The notes under the pieces: model-generated | Database searches by the model: none | Seen by the model: only the letters and a program-made list of their open reading frames with translations | What the model was told of the DNA's origin: nothing | Assembly (NCBI GenBank): GCA_026394095.1 | Contig: JAPKYY010000637.1 | Span: forward strand, 1-6,710 | Source: Acidobacteriota bacterium | Lineage (GTDB): Bacteria; Acidobacteriota; Terriglobia; Bryobacterales; Bryobacteraceae | Direction of reading: 5' to 3' | DNA length: 6,710 nucleotides | Translations under genes and position numbers: made by a program | Part shown: positions 1 to 6,591 of the stretch, piece after piece | How positions within the stretch are numbered: position 1 is the stretch's first letter | How the letters are laid out: each line of letters starts with the position of its first letter

Positions 1-2
1 GG

Positions 3-1574
3 AAGGGCGGTCTCGGGCAGTATCGCGTTTCTCCTGACGGCCGCTTTCTTGCCTTTGCTGCAACTGAAGAAGACAAAGATCTCGAGAAGCGCCGCAAAGA
101 AAAACTCGATTTCCGTGTGATTGGGGAAAAGCCTCCTCGTCAAGGTCTTTGGATGCTGAACCTGAAAGAACCCGGGGCCCTTGCCAAGGCCCTGCTCAAG
201 GGTGACTTTCATGTGATGAGCTTCGACTGGGCTCCAGACGGGAAGTCAATTGCCGTTGAACGCCGCAAGACCAGTGAGCCAAACGAGTCTTATTCGGCCG
301 ATGTGCTGGAAGTAGACCTAGCTACAGGGGCGACAAAACAGATTGCCGCAACGAGTGCTTTTGAATCTGAGCCGATCTATTCGCCCGATGGCCGCTACAT
401 CGCATTGCAGCGGCGGATGAAGAAATCCAGCCACGATGCAGAACGAATCGCGCTCTATACGAGGGCCAGCGGGGAAATTCGCGATTTGCCTGCAACACCG
501 AACGACAATCCGCAAGTGGCGGGTTGGGCGGCGGATTCCAAGTCGCTGGTGATATTTGAGCCAAAGGGTACACGCTCGGCGATGTACCGTTTGCCTGTCG
601 ATGGGCCTCTGGCAAACCTGTACCTGCCAAAGGTTGGTGTCTTTACAGCAGTAAGAATGAATGAAGCCGGGACACATTATGGCTTCCCGGCACAGAGCCT
701 GGAAAAGCCGGTAGAAGCCTTTGTGATGGCTTCGGGTGGCGAGCCGGTACAGGTGAGTTCGGCAAATACGGGGCTGGATTTGCCGGCAGTCGCGAAGTCT
801 GAGGTGATCACCTGGAAAGGCAAGGATGGCCTGGCGATCGAAGGGATTCTGACTTATCCAGCGGGCTACCAGGCCGGAAGCAAGGTGCCGTTAATTCTGA
901 ACATCCACGGCGGGCCGTCGGGCGTCTTTGCCGAGACTTTTGTCGGGGCTGGCGGGCTCTATCCAATCGCAACTTTTGCTTCGAAGGGCTTTGCGGTGTT
1001 GCGGCCGAACCCGCGCGGGTCTACTGCTTATGGGGCTGCGTTTCGCAACAAAGTCGATCAGGATTGGGGCGGGCTGGATTTCCAGGACATCCAGCTTGGT
1101 GTCGATCAGGTGATCTCGATGGGGGTTGCCGATGCCGGGAAGATGTGTGTGATGGGTTGGAGCTATGGCGGCTACATGACGGCCTGGACGGTGACGCAGA
1201 CCAGCCGCTTTAAGTGCGCGGCAATCGGCGCTGGCATCACGAATCATGTTTCGATGTATGGCACGCAAGACATCCCGGCAGTGTATGAAGACTACTTTGG
1301 CGGGCCGCCCTGGGAATTGCCGGAAGTCTACAAGCGAAGCTCCCCGATGAACTACATCCAGAATGTGAAAACACCGACGCTGATCCTTCATGGTGAGAAT
1401 GATCCGCGGGTGCCGCCGACACAAGGCTATGAGTTTCACGCCGCGCTCAAACGCCGCAGTGTGCCGGTAAAGATGATCGTCTACCCACGTACGCTACATG
1501 GCCCGAACGAGCCGAAGTTCACGCAGAACATCATGGAGCAGCATCTGAGCTGGGCGGAATCCTACCTGAAGTAG
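3..1574 (+). CDS. S9 family (prolyl oligopeptidase-type) serine peptidase, 5'-truncated by window edge
   Basis: Serine peptidase of the prolyl-oligopeptidase/acylaminoacyl-peptidase group, which cleaves short peptides. The frame is open from base 3, so the start lies outside the window; the GTG at 117 is internal, because a propeller motif (Val-Ser-Pro-Asp-Gly-Arg) is encoded upstream of it. The N-terminal half shows PD40/WD40-like beta-propeller repeats, for example WAPDGKSIAV near 228 and YSPDGRYIAL near 378. The C-terminal alpha/beta-hydrolase domain starts around 780 and contains HGGPSG. Its triad is clear: nucleophile Ser in GWSYGG (codon 1161-1163), Asp in GENDPRVP (1401-1403) and His in TLHGPNEP (1497-1499). 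The C-terminus is complete at TAG 1572-1574. Whether it is secreted cannot be judged without the N-terminus. It is followed after 26 bases by the DUF1080 gene, probably in one operon. The family call is firm; substrate specificity is unknown. Confidence 0.95.
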   Translation, partial: KGGLGQYRVSPDGRFLAFAATEEDKDLEKRRKEKLDFRVIGEKPPRQGLWMLNLKEPGALAKALLKGDFHVMSFDWAPDGKSIAVERRKTSEPNESYSADVLEVDLATGATKQIAATSAFESEPIYSPDGRYIALQRRMKKSSHDAERIALYTRASGEIRDLPATPNDNPQVAGWAADSKSLVIFEPKGTRSAMYRLPVDGPLANLYLPKVGVFTAVRMNEAGTHYGFPAQSLEKPVEAFVMASGGEPVQVSSANTGLDLPAVAKSEVITWKGKDGLAIEGILTYPAGYQAGSKVPLILNIHGGPSGVFAETFVGAGGLYPIATFASKGFAVLRPNPRGSTAYGAAFRNKVDQDWGGLDFQDIQLGVDQVISMGVADAGKMCVMGWSYGGYMTAWTVTQTSRFKCAAIGAGITNHVSMYGTQDIPAVYEDYFGGPPWELPEVYKRSSPMNYIQNVKTPTLILHGENDPRVPPTQGYEFHAALKRRSVPVKMIVYPRTLHGPNEPKFTQNIMEQHLSWAESYLK

Positions 1575-1600
1575 AAATTCTTTGATAGCCTTTCTACAAT

Positions 1601-2404
1601 ATGAAACGCCGCGCAGTTTTGAGCTCCGTACTGGCTGGTACAGCCGCATTTGCCCAAGAGAAAAAGCCCAGCCGCTTTAACCAACCAACGGGATATCGCG
1701 ACACTCCAGTCATTCCTTTTCAGCGCTGGAAAGTTCATGACATCGATCGCCCGGCGCCAACGGTTGTCAGCCCGTCCAGTGTAGCTGGAGGAGCACCTTC
1801 GGATGCAATCGTATTGTTCGACGGCAAGGACTTGTCGCACTGGACCTTCGCAGGCAAGAAGAACAAGCCGAAGATGGATTGGAAGCTCGAAAACGGCTAT
1901 ATGGAAGTGAATCCAGGTGCAGGCGATGCGCGTACGAACGAGTCTTTTGGAGACATGCAATTGCATCTGGAATGGTCGGCACCGACAGAGATTTCAGGCG
2001 ACTCGCAGTGGCGTGCAAACTCCGGGGTAATGATCATGGGGATGTACGAGGTGCAGGTGCTCGACAGCTACAACAACCCCACTTATGCCGACGGGCAGGC
2101 CGGGGCGATTTACGGACAGTATCCGCCACTGGTAAACCCGATTCGCAAGCCAGGGGAATGGAACGTCTACGACATCATCTGGGAAGCTCCGCGATTTGCA
2201 GGTCAGGATCTGGCAAAGCCTGCATTTGTATCGGTGATCTTTAATGGGGTTGTCGTGCAGCACCGCAAAGAACTCATTGGACGCACGCCTCATAAAATTG
2301 TGGGTACCTATGAAGCCCATGCACCCGAACTGCCGCTTACCCTGCAGGATCACGATGTGCCGGTGAGGTACCGGAATATTTGGGCACGCAGACTGACGCT
2401 CTAA
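1601..2404 (+). CDS. Secreted DUF1080 / 3-keto-disaccharide hydrolase domain protein
   Basis: 267-residue exported protein of the DUF1080 (PF06439) family, a concanavalin-like beta-jelly-roll fold. Some members hydrolyse 3-keto-glycosides; many are uncharacterised. Residues 1-18 form a signal peptide (MKRRAVLSSVLAGTAAFA, likely cut before Gln19). The Arg3-Arg4 pair makes Tat export possible, but the motif is weak. The domain spans about residues 68-267: it opens with LFDGKDLSHW (72-81), then YEVQVLDSYNN (from 149), a GAIYGQYPP stretch, GEWNVYDIIW, and the closing VRYRNIWARRL, all typical of the family. The ATG at 1601 is chosen because it gives the signal peptide. No Shine-Dalgarno sequence precedes it; TACAAT directly abuts the ATG. 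It sits between two peptidase genes in a tight same-strand run. The family is sure; the enzymatic activity is inferred. Confidence 0.93.
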   Translation: MKRRAVLSSVLAGTAAFAQEKKPSRFNQPTGYRDTPVIPFQRWKVHDIDRPAPTVVSPSSVAGGAPSDAIVLFDGKDLSHWTFAGKKNKPKMDWKLENGYMEVNPGAGDARTNESFGDMQLHLEWSAPTEISGDSQWRANSGVMIMGMYEVQVLDSYNNPTYADGQAGAIYGQYPPLVNPIRKPGEWNVYDIIWEAPRFAGQDLAKPAFVSVIFNGVVVQHRKELIGRTPHKIVGTYEAHAPELPLTLQDHDVPVRYRNIWARRLTL

Positions 2405-2416
2405 TTTGCGACAATC

Positions 2417-2431
2417 TGCTGATATGCAGCA
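2417..2431 (+). promoter_or_regulatory. Small hairpin presenting the M14 start codon in its loop
   Basis: TGCTG (2417-2421) and CAGCA (2427-2431) can pair, leaving the ATATG loop that holds the preferred ATG (2424-2426). A GACAAT that could serve as a -10 element lies at 2410-2415, eight bases before the ATG, which would fit a leaderless or near-leaderless transcript. No Shine-Dalgarno sequence is present. The stem is only 5 bp and may be chance. Confidence 0.2.
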
Positions 2432-5165
2432 TTTTCGGATCTGGATCGTCCTTCTCGCCTTCTGCCTCAGCGCCGCAGCCCAGCGCAAGATCAGTTCGCC
2501 CAAAGATGTCTTTGGATCGAACGTTGGTGATGATTATTTTCTCGCCACCTACACACAGTACGAAAAGTACGTAAAACAACTGGCCGTCGAATCAGACCGC
2601 ATGAAGCTGGTCGATATCGGCAAAACCGAAGAGGGCCGGACGCAATACATGTCCGTTGTGTCTTCGCCTGAGAACATCAAGAATCTCGCGCGCTACAAAG
2701 AGATCGCCAAGCGGATGGCGACGGCCGAAGGCCTGAGCGACGAACAGGCCCGCGCCCTGGCAAAAGAAGGCAAGGCAGTCGTCTGGATCGATGGCGGCCT
2801 GCATGCGTCCGAAGTTCTAGGTGCTGCTCAGTTAATCGAGATGACTTACCAGATGGTGTCTCGCAACGATGAAGAGACGCTGCGCATGCTACGGGATTGC
2901 ATCGTGCTGCTGGTGCACGCCAACCCGGACGGCATGGAACTGGTGAGTTCCAACTACATGCGCAACCCGGACCCCACCAAGCGCCGCTACACCCCCGAGC
3001 GCCTCTATCAGAAGTACGTCGGCCACGACAACAATCGCGACATCTTCATGAGCACCCAGAAGGAAACGCAGAATATCAATCGCCAGCTCTACCTTGAATG
3101 GATTCCGCAGATTCTCTACAACCACCACCAGCAGGGCCCGGCAGGAACGATCCTGTTTTGCCCGCCCTTCCGTGATCCATCAAGCTACCTCTTTGATCCG
3201 CTGATGATGATTGGTGTCGATCAGATCGGCTCAGCCATGCATTCTCGTTTTGCAGTGGAAGGCAAGGCAGGCTTCACTACCCGTGAAGGGGAGAACTTCT
3301 CGGTCTGGTACAACGGCGGCCTTCGCACCACGTCTTACTTTCACAACATGATCGGGATCCTGACAGAATCAGCTGGCAACCCAACGCCGATGGACATTCC
3401 CTTTGTGCCTTCGCGCATGCTGCAGAACAAGACGACTCCCTTCCCGATTGCGCCGCAAGAGAAGTGGCACTTTCAGCAGTCGATCGATTATTCGATCTCA
3501 GCCAACCGGGCGATTCTCGATTACGCTTCCCGTCACAAGGACGACCTGCTCTTCAACATCTACCGGATGGGCAAGAACTCAATTGAACGCGGCAGCAAAG
3601 ACAACTGGACGATGGTTCCGAAGCGTCTGGAATGGCTGAACGAACGGATGGCAAAAGACGGCATCGTAACCGGAGAAGGCCGCGCTGGTGGCGTTGTGCC
3701 CATGAAGTACTACCAGGAGTTGCTCAAGCCGGAATGGCGTGACCCGCGTGGCTACATTCTGCCGGCAGATCAGGTGGACTTCAACACCGCAGTGAAGTTT
3801 ACACAGACGCTGCAGTGGATGGGCTTGACCGTTCACCGCGCGACAGCCGACTTTCAAGTGGCCGGCAAAAACTACGCCAAGGGTTCGATTGTATTCAAGG
3901 CAAACCAGGCCTTCCGCCCACACCTGCTCGATATGTTCGAGCCGCAGAATTACCCGAATGACTTCCGCTTCCCTGGTGGCCCCCCGATCGCTCCTTACGA
4001 CAGCGCTGGCTGGACACTGGCCTATCTGATGGGAGTTCAGTTCGACCGCATCCTTGATGACTTCAGTGGGCCGTTTGAGAAGCTGAATGGCTTTATCGAA
4101 ATGCCGGCTGGCAAGGTGAGCGGCAACGGAGCGGCTGGCTATCTGTTGAGCCACCGCGTGAATGATTCCTTCAAGGCGATCAACAAACTGCTCGCCGCTG
4201 GTGAGGATGTGTACTGGCTCAAGGGCAGCAATGGCCTCGAGGCGGGCACGATCTACATTCCGGCCAAGGCAAAGACGGCACAAACGGTGGCAACGATTGC
4301 CAAAGATGCTCAGGTAACCTTCACCACCGCAGCCACCAAACCGACCGGCGACGCTCTGAAGCTGAAGCCGATCCGGATCGGGCTGTGGGACAACGTTGGC
4401 GGCTCGATGGCCTCGGGTTGGACTCGCTGGCTCTTTGAACAGTTCCAGTTTCCGTTTGAAGTTGTGTACCCGCCGACGCTCGATCAGGGCGAGTTGCGAT
4501 CAAAGTTTGATGTTCTTGTATTTGTTACCGGTGGTATCGCTGAGCGTACGCGCGGTGGTGGTGGCGGAGGGGCAGCCGAAGGCGCCGCATCCAACCTGAC
4601 TCAAGAGTGGCGAGACCGTCAAGGCCGCGTTACCCGCGACAAGACAGTACCGCACCTGAAGAAGTTCCTCGAATCCGGTGGCACGGTGTTGACGATTGGC
4701 AGTTCTACGGCGCTGGCCCAGATGCTGGGTCTGCCCCTGGGCGACCAGTTGGTGGAGCGTCTTGCTAACGGAAACGAGCGCAAGCTGCCGAACGAGAAGT
4801 TCTACGTACCGGGGTCGGTACTGGAAGTGGCCATCGACAACACCAATCCGCTGGCTTACGGCATGGACAAGAAGGTAGATATCTTCTTCGACGATAGCCC
4901 TGTCTTCAAGCTGAAGCCCGATGCAGGCCTCTTGAATGTAAAGCCGGTTGCCTGGTTTGCCGATGCCAAGCCGCTACGAAGCGGTTGGGCCTGGGGCCAA
5001 CATTATCTCGAAGGTGGAGTGGCAGTAGCAGAAGCGAAGGTTGGTGAGGGCAAGCTCTTCTTGTACGGGCCGGAAGTCACCTTCCGCGCACAGCCCCATG
5101 GCACCTTTAAACTCTTCTTCAACGGGCTCTATTACGGTACGGCCGAAGCGACCAAATTGCAGTAG
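2424..5165 (+). CDS. Secreted M14 family zinc carboxypeptidase with C-terminal GATase1-like domain
   Basis: A 913-residue exported metallopeptidase. A TTG start at 2406 is possible, but ATG 2424 is preferred because it gives a clean signal peptide (MQHFRIWIVLLAFCLSAAAQ). The catalytic domain covers about residues 35-340. Zinc ligands are His127 and Glu130 in GLHASE, and a His in NHHQQG (234 or 235). Other M14-type motifs are NPDG (167-170), GHDNNRD (200-206, with the likely substrate-binding Arg205), and the candidate catalytic Glu315 in ILTESAGN. After a long middle region, residues from about 648 (KPIRIGLWDN) to about 840 look like the class-I glutamine amidotransferase-like domain seen at the C-terminus of large bacterial M14 proteins; no catalytic function is implied. 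Six consecutive glycines (711-716) lie within it. It is 19 bases after the DUF1080 gene with no Shine-Dalgarno sequence. Its 3' end overlaps the convergent PIN gene by 34 bases. The substrate is unknown. Confidence 0.93.
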   Translation: MQHFRIWIVLLAFCLSAAAQRKISSPKDVFGSNVGDDYFLATYTQYEKYVKQLAVESDRMKLVDIGKTEEGRTQYMSVVSSPENIKNLARYKEIAKRMATAEGLSDEQARALAKEGKAVVWIDGGLHASEVLGAAQLIEMTYQMVSRNDEETLRMLRDCIVLLVHANPDGMELVSSNYMRNPDPTKRRYTPERLYQKYVGHDNNRDIFMSTQKETQNINRQLYLEWIPQILYNHHQQGPAGTILFCPPFRDPSSYLFDPLMMIGVDQIGSAMHSRFAVEGKAGFTTREGENFSVWYNGGLRTTSYFHNMIGILTESAGNPTPMDIPFVPSRMLQNKTTPFPIAPQEKWHFQQSIDYSISANRAILDYASRHKDDLLFNIYRMGKNSIERGSKDNWTMVPKRLEWLNERMAKDGIVTGEGRAGGVVPMKYYQELLKPEWRDPRGYILPADQVDFNTAVKFTQTLQWMGLTVHRATADFQVAGKNYAKGSIVFKANQAFRPHLLDMFEPQNYPNDFRFPGGPPIAPYDSAGWTLAYLMGVQFDRILDDFSGPFEKLNGFIEMPAGKVSGNGAAGYLLSHRVNDSFKAINKLLAAGEDVYWLKGSNGLEAGTIYIPAKAKTAQTVATIAKDAQVTFTTAATKPTGDALKLKPIRIGLWDNVGGSMASGWTRWLFEQFQFPFEVVYPPTLDQGELRSKFDVLVFVTGGIAERTRGGGGGGAAEGAASNLTQEWRDRQGRVTRDKTVPHLKKFLESGGTVLTIGSSTALAQMLGLPLGDQLVERLANGNERKLPNEKFYVPGSVLEVAIDNTNPLAYGMDKKVDIFFDDSPVFKLKPDAGLLNVKPVAWFADAKPLRSGWAWGQHYLEGGVAVAEAKVGEGKLFLYGPEVTFRAQPHGTFKLFFNGLYYGTAEATKLQ

Positions 5166-5560
5166 CCGGTTTGATCGAAGAACTGGCGCGCATTTACGAT
5201 GCGCGCCACGGGCCAGTCGAGCGGATAGTGCTTCAGGTTGCCGGTGATGACGTAGCTGGCGCCGGCGTCGAGTGCGCACTCGAGGATGATGTTGTCGTCA
5301 GGGTCGCTGGCCAGTGTCAGCTTCGAATGGCTTGCAATCTTTAAGACCTTGGCCTCAAGGCGGGCAAACAAAGTATCGATGTGCGGCTTGAGTTTTAGAA
5401 ACTTGGGCCTTGCCAGAACTTCGACGTATTCGGCCCAGAGCGCGGGGCTTGCGGCCATGGTGAAGTGGCCGGCGAGGCCGAGTTCAATCACCTGCTCTTC
5501 AAGCCCACCGGGCTTCCAGCACGCCGAAATTAGTATGTTGGTATCTAGGACAACCCGCAT
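5132..5560 (-). CDS. PIN-domain ribonuclease, VapC-like toxin of the COG1569 type, no adjacent antitoxin
   Basis: 142-residue PIN-domain protein resembling the 'putative toxin-antitoxin system toxin component, PIN family' (COG1569/TIGR00305). PIN toxins are Mg-dependent endoribonucleases that often cut tRNA or rRNA. Conserved acidic residues are Asp6 in VVLDTN, Glu44 in LWAEYVEVL, and Asp86/88/89 in SDPDDN. The later TGNLKHYP (106-113) has Asn108 where many VapC proteins have a fourth acidic residue. The start is fixed: an in-frame TAG at 5573-5575 lies four codons upstream, and a purine-rich GGGGAAGGA directly precedes the ATG. VapC-type toxins normally follow a small antitoxin gene, but here the upstream side is occupied by the divergent Thg1-like gene 19 bases away. 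The last ~11 codons overlap the end of the M14 gene on the other strand. The fold is firm; a toxin role is uncertain. Confidence 0.88.
   Translation of the reverse strand: MRVVLDTNILISACWKPGGLEEQVIELGLAGHFTMAASPALWAEYVEVLARPKFLKLKPHIDTLFARLEAKVLKIASHSKLTLASDPDDNIILECALDAGASYVITGNLKHYPLDWPVARIVNARQFFDQTGYCNLVASAVP
5184..5208. terminator. Perfect 10-bp stem-loop after the M14 gene, inside the PIN gene's 3' end
   Basis: TGGCGCGCAT (5184-5193), loop TTACG (5194-5198) and ATGCGCGCCA (5199-5208) form a perfect GC-rich stem that begins 18 bases after the M14 stop codon. No T-tract follows on either strand, so it is not a canonical intrinsic terminator. It could protect the 3' end of the operon mRNA or assist Rho-dependent termination. 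It also lies within the coding sequence of the convergent PIN gene, so coding constraint or chance remain alternatives. Confidence 0.35.
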
Positions 5561-5579
5561 TCCTTCCCCAAGCTAGCGC
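5561..5579. promoter_or_regulatory. 19-base divergent intergenic region between PIN and Thg1-like genes
   Basis: Both genes start from this short gap, so any promoter for one must lie at least partly inside the coding sequence of the other, which would tie their transcription together. A GCTAGC palindrome at 5572-5577 supplies an in-frame TAG upstream of each start (5574-5576 on +, 5575-5573 on -), fixing both start codons. The purine-rich stretch on the - strand could act as ribosome-binding site for the PIN gene. No convincing -35/-10 pair is visible. Confidence 0.4.
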
Positions 5580-6272
5580 ATGAAAGACGAACTCGGCTCA
5601 CGAATCAAGCAATTTTACGAAGACGCACTGCGCATCCAATTGCCGCGGCAGACGCACGTGGTGCTGCGGATCGACGGGCGGAGCTTCCATCAGTTCACCA
5701 AAGGGCTGGAGCGTCCCTACTGCCGGCCGCTAGCCGATGCACTCGATCAGGCGGCTCTCGCACTCTGCACTGAAATAACCGGCTGCCGTTTCGCCTATGG
5801 GCAGAGCGACGAGTATTCGTTTCTACTGACAGACTTTGAAACCGAGAAGAGCCCTCTGTGGTTTGACGGCAACCTTCAGAAGATCGTGTCGGTGGCGGCC
5901 AGTGTCTTTACGGCGGCCTTTGCCCGGGCCTTCCCTTCCCCGAAGCTGGCAAGCTTCGATTGCCGTGCGATGGTGATTGCCCAGGCGAGCGAAGTGGAAA
6001 AGTACTTCATCTGGCGTCAGCTCGATGCCTCGGCCAACAGCTTGAACATGCTGGCTTCGGCTCACTATTCGCATCAGGAACTATTGGGAAAGTCAGAAGC
6101 CGAAAAACATGATCTGCTCCATGCCAAAGGTTTGAACTGGGCCAAAGAACCTGCGGATTTCAAGCGCGGACGCACCGTGCGGCGCAACTCCGATGGCGAT
6201 TGGAAAATCGACCTGGAAATCCCGATTTTTCAGCGCGACGTGATCTACTTGCGCAGCCTCTTACGCATGTAA
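5580..6272 (+). CDS. Thg1-like protein: tRNA 5'-end 3'-to-5' nucleotidyltransferase (tRNA-His guanylyltransferase family)
   Basis: 230-residue member of the Thg1 family, which adds nucleotides to tRNA 5' ends in the 3'-to-5' direction. Eukaryotic Thg1 adds G-1 to tRNA-His; bacterial Thg1-like proteins mainly repair 5'-truncated tRNAs by templated addition. Seen in the sequence: VVLRIDGRSFHQF (27-39) with metal-binding Asp32; YGQSDEYSFLL (73-83) with Asp77 and Glu78, matching the second pair of metal/catalytic carboxylates; FDCRAMV (126-132); EKYFIWRQLDASANSLNM (140-157); KGLNW (183-187); and PIFQRDVIYL near the end. At 150-157, where eukaryotic Thg1 has the HINNLYN motif, this protein has S-A-N-S-L-N-M, losing the His and Tyr as expected for a repair-type Thg1-like protein rather than a dedicated G-1 enzyme. 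ATG 5580 is the only reasonable start, because TAG 5574-5576 is in frame just upstream. No Shine-Dalgarno sequence is seen. It is divergent from the PIN gene; its stop abuts a decayed SDR gene. Confidence 0.95.
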   Translation: MKDELGSRIKQFYEDALRIQLPRQTHVVLRIDGRSFHQFTKGLERPYCRPLADALDQAALALCTEITGCRFAYGQSDEYSFLLTDFETEKSPLWFDGNLQKIVSVAASVFTAAFARAFPSPKLASFDCRAMVIAQASEVEKYFIWRQLDASANSLNMLASAHYSHQELLGKSEAEKHDLLHAKGLNWAKEPADFKRGRTVRRNSDGDWKIDLEIPIFQRDVIYLRSLLRM

Positions 6273-6591
6273 TGTTGTGTGGGTAGTTCTGGCTGGAGCA
6301 AGCGGGCAGGCACCAAACGATTTGTTTACTTGAGCGTCCAACTACAGGAAGGCTAAGCTCACATGCGACTCACCGGGATCTTCAGGTGCATTTGAAGCTC
6401 TCCTGCCAATGGCAAGCAAAGGCATTCTGCCTTTGATCGGCAATGGTCTGGCACGCACAAAGCCTATCGATCCGCAGGACGTTGCGGAGTTGGTAGTGAA
6501 GTGCTTCAGTTCCGGACCAGCCGATCTGCCATGCGGATTCGGCAGGCAAGCCCAGATTGCATTGCATCCATTGAGGGGCAACGGCGGATAG
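6272..6591 (+). pseudogene. Decayed NmrA-like / atypical SDR NAD(P)-binding protein
   Basis: Remnant of a NAD(P)-binding Rossmann-fold protein of the NmrA/atypical SDR type, whose intact members are roughly 280-300 residues; only about 110 codons' worth remains. Fragments in order: a possible ATG at 6272 overlapping the Thg1-like stop (TAATG), then after a one-base shift VVLAGASGQ (6283-6309), matching the N-terminal nucleotide-binding strand and GxxGxxG loop; AGTKRFVYLSV (6306-6338) in another frame, matching the usual AGVKRFVYVSV strand, soon followed by stop TAA 6354-6356; RLTGIF (6366-6383), matching the RPTGFF region; then after a further shift SGAFEALLPMASKG (from 6382) and PLIGNGLARTKPIDPQDVAE (6424-6483), the family's PLIGDGxARTNPIHxxDLAE stretch, ending in TAG 6589-6591. 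At least two internal deletions and two or more frameshifts are needed. The 60-codon frame from ATG 6409 is therefore not a real small gene. Confidence 0.75.

Noticed and set aside
117..119. GTG as the true start of the S9 peptidase
   Set aside because: The frame is open to the window edge and encodes beta-propeller sequence upstream of it.
891..1439. 182-codon - strand open frame
   Set aside because: It is antisense to the S9 catalytic domain, with a His/Arg-rich composition typical of reverse-frame shadows.
2406..2423. TTG start for the M14 gene six codons upstream
   Set aside because: The ATG at 2424 gives a standard signal peptide with positive/hydrophobic/AAA layout; the extra residues would only dilute it, and no ribosome-binding site favours the TTG.
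3579..4283. Long - strand open frame of 234 codons
   Set aside because: It lies wholly antisense to the well-supported M14 gene and its translation shows no recognisable motif.
5941..5958. 7-bp inverted repeat CGAAGCT / AGCTTCG
   Set aside because: It is short and in the middle of the Thg1-like coding sequence, with no positional reason to be functional.
6409..6591. 60-codon + strand frame as an independent small gene
   Set aside because: Its sequence matches an internal segment of NmrA-like/SDR proteins, and upstream codons in the same frame continue the match, so it is part of a decayed gene.
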